Positions 15,108 to 19,282 of a DNA stretch of 19,282 nt are shown here, one piece after another (positions within the stretch are counted from its first letter, which is position 1; the number at the start of each line of letters is the position of its first letter). Under the pieces are notes generated by a model, which worked only from the letters and a program-made list of their open reading frames with translations, had not been told where the DNA came from and did no database searches. The position numbers and the translations under genes are program-made. Origin of the DNA: JBDNFP01 sp041689775 (GTDB taxonomy: Bacteria > Bacteroidota > Bacteroidia > Cytophagales > Spirosomataceae); contig JBDNFP010000196.1 in NCBI GenBank assembly GCA_041689775.1, positions 1-19,282 of the forward strand. The letters are read 5' to 3'.

Positions 15108-16625
15108 ATGTTACAAAGTTCAGGTGTACGTCCCCGATGGATGGATAGGAAGCATAACCCATTCTACGGTATATGTTGTTTATTGGTACTGTGTTTTTCG
15201 ATAAAAGCCCAATCGATTGATCAGGTAGCCTTGGACCGTTTATCGGACCAACTCCTTGAATTACAAAACTCTGAACTTATGCGTAACGGTACTGTTGGTT
15301 TTAGTGTGCAATCAACTAGTTCTAACAAGTCAGTTTTAGGTCTTAATGAGGAGTTATCCTTGCCGTCAGCTTCAACGTTAAAATTGGTCTCAACGGCCAC
15401 GGTACTTTCTCTGATGAGCGGCGATTATACCTATACCACTTTTTTGGAATATGATGGTCGGGTCTCACGAGATACCCTTTTTGGAAACTTATACCTACGC
15501 GGAACGGGAGATCCTTCGCTCGGAAGTAGCCGTTTTAAAGGCTATTCCGACAGTAATGAGTTACTGGATCGGTGGGCGGAGGCGGTTCGTCGGGCCGGGA
15601 TTCGCCATGTTACGGGGCAGGTTATAGCAGATCCAACCATCTTTGATGAAAGCAGCGTAGCAGATACCTGGATTTGGGGCGATTTAGGTAATTACTACGG
15701 TGCGGGAGTTCAGGGACTTAATTTTAATGAAAACCTATACCGGGTCTTTTTCAAGGCAGGCCAAAACGTAGGCGATCCTACCGAGTTTATCAAATTACAG
15801 CCGTCGTTTCCTTACCTCGAAATAATTAATCGGGTTCGTACCGGCGAAGCTGGTTCCGGAGATCAAGTGTATATTTTTGCCAGTCCATTGGGACGAGAAA
15901 TACTCCTAACGGGTACCGTACCTAGGGGTGCCTTCTCATTCCCCGTGAAAGGTGCACTTCCTAATCCGGCGTTTGCCACCGCCTATTGGCTTACTGAGGC
16001 ATTGCGCTCGAATGCGGTGGGAATTAGTGGTTTGCCGGGCGTGCAGCTTTCTTCGCTGTCCCTAAGCCGGGAGAGGATTGTTCTGGATCGGTACTACTCT
16101 CCCTCGCTCCGTGATTTATGCCAGCAAACCAACTGGTGGAGTATTAATCTCTACGCTGATTCATTTCTTAAACTAGCCGGAATACGCATTGACGGGAAGT
16201 CGAACTTTGACAGCGCCGCCAAAGCAGTCGCGGAGTATTGGCGCGAACGGGGTGCTGATACCCGGGGCTTTTTCATTCGGGATGGGAGTGGCTTATCACC
16301 AGCGGGTTCATTGACTGCTGCGAATTTAAGTGATATCTTAAGGCAGGCTACCCGTGAAAAAACATTTCCTGACTTTTACCAAAGTATAGCCGTTCTGGGA
16401 CAAACCGGCACGGTCAGAAATATGGGGAAAGGTACAAGAGCCGCCGGCAACGTACGCGCCAAAAGCGGCTCGATTGACGGAACCCGCGCCTATGCGGGGT
16501 ATGTTACAGCTCGTTCGGGTGAATTATTAAGCTTCGCCATCATCGCCCACAAGTACTCCCCCAGCGAAAGCCGTTTAATGGGGCAAGAACTTGCAAAAAT
16601 ATTGGTGCTTTTGGGAGAATTATAG
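15108..16625 (+). CDS. dacB: D-alanyl-D-alanine carboxypeptidase/endopeptidase, class C PBP (peptidase S13)
   Basis: A periplasmic enzyme that removes the terminal D-Ala of peptidoglycan stem peptides and may cleave cross-links. The product is 505 residues from the ATG at 15108, or 494 from a second ATG at 15141. The second gives a cleaner signal peptide: MDRKHN, a hydrophobic core about residues 8-21, and probable cleavage after KAQ. Penicillin-binding motifs are SASTLK (Ser78-x2-Lys81 in the shorter numbering), WWSINLYAD as the SxN motif, and AKSGSIDG as the KTG-equivalent (KSG). The large insert between SxxK and SxN, with GNLYLRGTGDPSL and GVQGLNFNEN, is typical of S13 (PBP4-like). It is a single gene, convergent with hslV. 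Confidence 0.92.
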   Translation: MLQSSGVRPRWMDRKHNPFYGICCLLVLCFSIKAQSIDQVALDRLSDQLLELQNSELMRNGTVGFSVQSTSSNKSVLGLNEELSLPSASTLKLVSTATVLSLMSGDYTYTTFLEYDGRVSRDTLFGNLYLRGTGDPSLGSSRFKGYSDSNELLDRWAEAVRRAGIRHVTGQVIADPTIFDESSVADTWIWGDLGNYYGAGVQGLNFNENLYRVFFKAGQNVGDPTEFIKLQPSFPYLEIINRVRTGEAGSGDQVYIFASPLGREILLTGTVPRGAFSFPVKGALPNPAFATAYWLTEALRSNAVGISGLPGVQLSSLSLSRERIVLDRYYSPSLRDLCQQTNWWSINLYADSFLKLAGIRIDGKSNFDSAAKAVAEYWRERGADTRGFFIRDGSGLSPAGSLTAANLSDILRQATREKTFPDFYQSIAVLGQTGTVRNMGKGTRAAGNVRAKSGSIDGTRAYAGYVTARSGELLSFAIIAHKYSPSESRLMGQELAKILVLLGEL

Positions 16626-16629
16626 TTTA

Positions 16630-16741
16630 AAGGAGGAAGGTGAGGAGGAAAGGAAAAGAGGGAAGTGACACAGTTTACTTTCCACTCCCTGCTCGGCACC
16701 TCCCTTTCATCCACTCGTCCTTTCCTCCTCCCCTTCTCCTT
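16630..16741. terminator. Long purine/pyrimidine inverted repeat between dacB and hslV
   Basis: A purine-only arm interrupted by one T (16630-16654) is almost the reverse complement of a pyrimidine-only arm (16718-16741), with one mismatch and one inserted base over about 24 bp. Inside, agggaagtg and cactccct can pair further. The right arm ends on the first base of the hslV stop codon. It probably acts as a bidirectional transcription end for the convergent genes; there is no classical T-run. Confidence 0.6.
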
Positions 16742-17280
16742 TATTTCACTGTCTCAATTACCAAATTATGATTGGTATATATGCATAAATCCGCGGCAAT
16801 GTTTAAGCCTTCCCGCACAATTTCCTCGGCAGATAGTTGGGGTGCGTGCTTTTTGAGGGCCGCCGCTGCCGATAGGGCATAGTTGCCGCCCGAACCAATA
16901 GAAGCAATGCCATTCTCTGGTTCGAGTACATCCCCGGTACCGGAAATAACCAAAATTTCATCTTTATTGGCGGTGATCATCATAGCTTCAAGCTTCCGCA
17001 AATAACGGTCAGTACGCCAGTCTTTGGCGAGTTCAATAGCCGCCCGCTTCATATTTCCGCCGTAGGCGTTGAGTTTTTCTTCAAACTTTTCCAGCAACGA
17101 AAATGCGTCGGCGGTTGAGCCAGCAAACCCAACTAATATCTTCCCACCCTGCAAAGAGCGTATTTTCTTTACATTACTCTTTGCAACGGTATTTCCCATA
17201 GTTGCCTGTCCGTCGGCACCCAAGGCTACGGTGCCATTATGTACTATTCCAAGGACGGTGGTCGCGTGTATTTTTTCCAT
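16741..17280 (-). CDS. hslV: ATP-dependent protease peptidase subunit HslV
   Basis: HslV is the threonine-protease dodecamer of the HslUV (ClpQY) complex, a cytoplasmic proteasome-like degrader. The 179-residue product starts MEKIHA followed by TTVLGI, so the catalytic N-terminal Thr would be residue 7 after removal of a six-residue propeptide. This form is usual in Bacteroidota. ADGQATMGNTV, VGFAGSTADAF and IGSGGNYA are conserved, and ICIYTN-type residues near the C-terminus (LCIYTNHN) complete the fold. hslU is not adjacent and must be elsewhere if the complex is functional. Its stop codon abuts the inverted repeat. Confidence 0.95.
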   Translation of the reverse strand: MEKIHATTVLGIVHNGTVALGADGQATMGNTVAKSNVKKIRSLQGGKILVGFAGSTADAFSLLEKFEEKLNAYGGNMKRAAIELAKDWRTDRYLRKLEAMMITANKDEILVISGTGDVLEPENGIASIGSGGNYALSAAAALKKHAPQLSAEEIVREGLNIAADLCIYTNHNLVIETVK

Positions 17281-17520
17281 GAACTTTATAAATGTGAAAT
17301 TAAAAAATCGGGCAATTTGTGCCTGAGAAAACGTTAGGCTAAATCGTAAGTATAACTAGAAACTGAACCGTAACGTTCAGCTGAGAGCCTGACCATTTAC
17401 TGCCAAAATTGTACTTTATATTAGGTAGGAAAGAAAGCAGCGGATTGAGCCAGGATTTCATTCAACACCAATGGGGGTTGGATTTTAGGTAGGTTGTTCG
17501 TTTACAGGTGCAAATAAAAC

Positions 17521-17550
17521 TTTGAATTCTCATTTTTTTGCCCAGTTTTG
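17521..17550 (+). promoter_or_regulatory. Candidate promoter of the MFS gene
   Basis: TTTG at 17521-17524 and CAGTTTTG at 17543-17550 are 18 bp apart, which fits the Bacteroidota arrangement of a -33 TTTG and a -7 TAnnTTTG with one mismatch in the -7. The start of transcription would be near 17557, 46 nt before the ATG. The remainder of the 322-bp gap 17281-17602 shows no gene. Confidence 0.42.
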
Positions 17551-17602
17551 TGATTTCCTTCTCTCCTGAAAAGCAGTTAATTCATTCTTCCCTTTTCTAT
17601 TT

Positions 17603-18943
17603 ATGTCATTATTTAAGCCCCACCTGAATTTCTCCCAAATCATCAATATGAACTTTGGATTTTTTGGCCTTCAATATAGTTTTGGCTTGCAACAGGCTAA
17701 CATGAGTCCTATTTATTCCTATTTAGGTGCGGAAGAAAGTAGTTTGCCTTTACTATGGTTAGCCGGGCCCATGACGGGTTTGATTGTCCAACCCATTATT
17801 GGAGCCGTCAGCGATAAAACAATCACCAGGTGGGGCCGTCGGACACCTTATTTTTTGGTGGGGGCCATTTTTTGTAGCCTTGCCTTATTTGCCATGCCTT
17901 TCAGTAGCAGTATCTGGATGGCGGCCAGTATTCTGTGGATTCTCGACGCCGCAAATAACGTTACCCAGGAACCCTACCGCGCGTTTGTTAGTGACAAACT
18001 TGACCCAAAACAGCACTCCTTGGGCTTCCTGACCCAAAGCGCCTTTACCGGGCTCGGGCAGACCTTATCTTACCTTACTCCCTTTTTGCTCATTAATTTT
18101 CTGGCGTATTCAGAAGATGCCAAAGTGGGCCGGATACCTACTACTACCTTCATTGCGTTCATGATTGGTGGTTTTGTGTCTATTGGTTCGATTCTCTGGA
18201 CTTTGAAAACAACCAAAGAAATCCCGCTCACCGAGGACGAAAAAGATAAAATCAGGAGTTCACCGCACGGTGTGAGCTCCACGCTCAAAGAAATCGGGGA
18301 CGCAATCAAAGACATGCCTCGTACCATGAAACTCATGGGGCCGATGATGCTATTTAGCTGGTACGCCATGTTTATTTACTGGCAGTACATTGCTAAGTGC
18401 CTCTCGAAGTCCCTTTATGGTACCGTGGATGCTGAAAACCCATTGTTTCGGAAAGCGGAGTTATTGGTTGGTCCGTTAGGAGCGTTCTACAACGCGATTG
18501 CGTTTTTTGCGGCGTTCGGCCTTGCCTATCTGGCCCGGAAGTACAGCCCCAAGTGCCTGCATAGTATTTGTTTGATGCTGGCCGGAATAGGGCTTTTAAG
18601 TATTCCCTACATCAAGAATCAAAGTTTATTATTTATTCCGATGATTGGCATGGGCGTTTCCTGGGCTAGTATGATGGGGAATCCGTATACCATGTTGGCG
18701 AGTAGTATTCCGGCCGATCGTACGGGGGTATATATGGGCATTTTCAATATGTTTATTGTAATACCGATGCTGTTGGAAACTTTCACCATCCCGATGTACT
18801 ACAAATCTTGGCTGAGGAATGACCCGGTACACGCCATTATTTTGGCGGGTATTCTACTTATTCTGGCTTCCTTATCTACGCTTTTAATCAAATTTGAAAG
18901 ACCCGAGGGGCCAATCGTTATTCCGGCGGGAGCGGGGCATTGA
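17603..18943 (+). CDS. MFS transporter, SLC45/GPH-like sugar carrier
   Basis: The 446-residue protein is a polytopic inner-membrane carrier with about 12 hydrophobic segments. The N-terminal part, NFGFFGLQYSFGLQQANMSP, and the cytoplasmic-loop motif GAVSDKTITRWGRR (residues 68-81) are those of the SLC45/sucrose-proton symporter-like branch of the major facilitator superfamily. A conserved DRTGVYMGIFNMF segment lies near residue 375. In Bacteroidota such carriers often serve disaccharides such as maltose or sucrose, but no glycosidase, phosphorylase or regulator is adjacent here, so the substrate is open. It is a single-gene unit with its own promoter and terminator. The central cytoplasmic loop, about residues 200-240, is charged. 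Confidence 0.88.
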   Translation: MSLFKPHLNFSQIINMNFGFFGLQYSFGLQQANMSPIYSYLGAEESSLPLLWLAGPMTGLIVQPIIGAVSDKTITRWGRRTPYFLVGAIFCSLALFAMPFSSSIWMAASILWILDAANNVTQEPYRAFVSDKLDPKQHSLGFLTQSAFTGLGQTLSYLTPFLLINFLAYSEDAKVGRIPTTTFIAFMIGGFVSIGSILWTLKTTKEIPLTEDEKDKIRSSPHGVSSTLKEIGDAIKDMPRTMKLMGPMMLFSWYAMFIYWQYIAKCLSKSLYGTVDAENPLFRKAELLVGPLGAFYNAIAFFAAFGLAYLARKYSPKCLHSICLMLAGIGLLSIPYIKNQSLLFIPMIGMGVSWASMMGNPYTMLASSIPADRTGVYMGIFNMFIVIPMLLETFTIPMYYKSWLRNDPVHAIILAGILLILASLSTLLIKFERPEGPIVIPAGAGH

Positions 18944-18977
18944 AGCTTTTTTAGAGTGATAAAAAAATAATGGAGAG

Positions 18978-19012
18978 ACGCCCTAAACTATTGGTTTAGA
19001 GCGTTTTTTTTA
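18978..19012 (+). terminator. Rho-independent terminator after the MFS gene
   Basis: acgccctaaac (18978-18988) pairs with gtttagagcgt (18994-19004) with one mismatch around tattg, followed by a run of T. It is a canonical terminator 35 nt after the stop codon. Confidence 0.9.
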
Positions 19013-19050
19013 TTATTATCGGGAGACATTTTAACCATGCCTTTCATACG

Positions 19051-19164
19051 ATGAAACACACCATTTTTAGTGCTTTGGCAGTACTGATCCTGCTTTCTTC
19101 TTGTCAGAAAAAAGTCGAGGATGACGTCTCAGAAGGAAAAAGAATAGGACTTTCGCAAAACTGA
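19051..19164 (+). pseudogene. Lipoprotein gene fragment truncated at the IS junction
   Basis: An ATG at 19051 opens a 37-codon frame ending in TGA at 19162-19164. The first 18 residues form a lipoprotein signal peptide: MKHTIF, a hydrophobic core, then the lipobox LSSC with Cys18 as the lipidation site. The mature part is short and charged (QKKVEDDVSEGKR). From about residue 32 the frame runs into sequence that looks like an insertion sequence end, and it stops within a few codons. The simplest reading is the 5' end of a longer outer-membrane or periplasmic lipoprotein whose remainder lies beyond the IS. A genuine small lipoprotein is possible but less likely. Confidence 0.6.
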
Positions 19165-19282
19165 AATTTTATTAACTTATGGGATGAAAACAACGCGCGA
19201 ACTTTACTGCCAGTACCTTCTTTCGAGCCAAGTCAACTACACCTGCACGAATCTGGCTGACCATTTTGCCGACCTGACCCAC
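19146..19282 (+). mobile_element. Left end of an insertion sequence (right end outside window)
   Basis: The element is inferred from the transposase that begins at 19184. Its left terminus is placed near aggactttcgcaaaact (about 19146), because the lipoprotein reading frame loses sense there and the sequence resembles IS terminal repeats. The exact boundary, the matching inverted repeat and the target duplication cannot be seen. Confidence 0.55.
19184..19282 (+). CDS. DDE-type transposase, N-terminal fragment
   Basis: An ATG at 19184 opens a frame that stays open for 33 codons to the window edge. The start MKTTRELYCQYLLSSQ followed by NYTCTNLADHFADLTH resembles the N-terminus of a widespread transposase group of Bacteroidota and cyanobacteria (IS701/IS4-like DDE superfamily). 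In these a helix-turn-helix-like segment precedes the catalytic DDE domain. The catalytic part is outside the window, so the family name is tentative. A start about 20 nt after the presumed IS end is the expected layout for a single-ORF IS. Confidence 0.72.
   Translation, partial: MKTTRELYCQYLLSSQVNYTCTNLADHFADLTH

Noticed and set aside
17281..17602. Possible small gene between hslV and the MFS gene
   Set aside because: No frame with a plausible start and protein-like composition was found on either strand; only a promoter candidate is supported.
1..19282. Defence island, phage, toxin-antitoxin or biosynthetic cluster
   Set aside because: All substantial reading frames match common housekeeping or envelope families; the only mobile DNA is the IS fragment at the right edge.

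Overview
The window looks like chromosomal core DNA of a Bacteroidota bacterium, most probably of the Cytophagales type. The evidence is the order rpsP-rimM-trmD with a long acidic S16 tail, weak or absent Shine-Dalgarno sequences, several TTG/GTG starts, copies of the Bacteroidota -7 promoter motif TAnnTTTG, and proteins typical of that phylum (HslV with a short propeptide, a YihX-like HAD, an SLC45-type MFS carrier). The assignment to Cytophagales is inference from protein resemblance; no search was run.

Layout. Positions 1-1585 (+): the 3' end of rpsP, carrying a 21-bp tandem repeat, then rimM and trmD (ribosome maturation and tRNA methylation). Positions 1631-3158 (-): a GNAT acetyltransferase and an RluD-type pseudouridine synthase, divergent from a PLP-dependent ACC deaminase/D-cysteine desulfhydrase (+, to 4150). 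Positions 4206-5651 (-): a complete-length sufB interrupted by one in-frame TGA. Positions 5843-6808 (-): hldD/rfaD. Positions 6990-8551 (+): a 6-pyruvoyl-tetrahydropterin synthase homologue and lpxB. Positions 8554-9570 (-): a solitary mreB with a long untranslated leader. Positions 9903-14728 (-): a compact five-gene cluster, transcribed in the order beta-CASP RNase, accA, HAD phosphatase, site-2-type membrane protease, PlsC-like acyltransferase. Positions 15108-16625 (+): a class C PBP (dacB), convergent with hslV (-, 16741-17280). Positions 17603-18943 (+): an SLC45-like MFS carrier. The right edge holds a short lipoprotein fragment that runs into the left end of an insertion sequence, whose transposase starts at 19184 and leaves the window.

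Functionally the window is housekeeping. It covers ribosome and tRNA modification, Fe-S cluster assembly, and envelope construction (LPS heptose and lipid A, fatty acid initiation, acyltransfer, peptidoglycan trimming, MreB cytoskeleton), plus proteolysis. Rho-independent-type hairpins separate most convergent units.

I do not see a defence island, CRISPR array, phage, biosynthetic cluster or rRNA/tRNA gene, and I find no convincing novel multi-gene system. The observations most worth following are the TGA inside sufB, the repeat expansion in the S16 tail, the structured leader of mreB, and the IS that appears to cut a lipoprotein gene.
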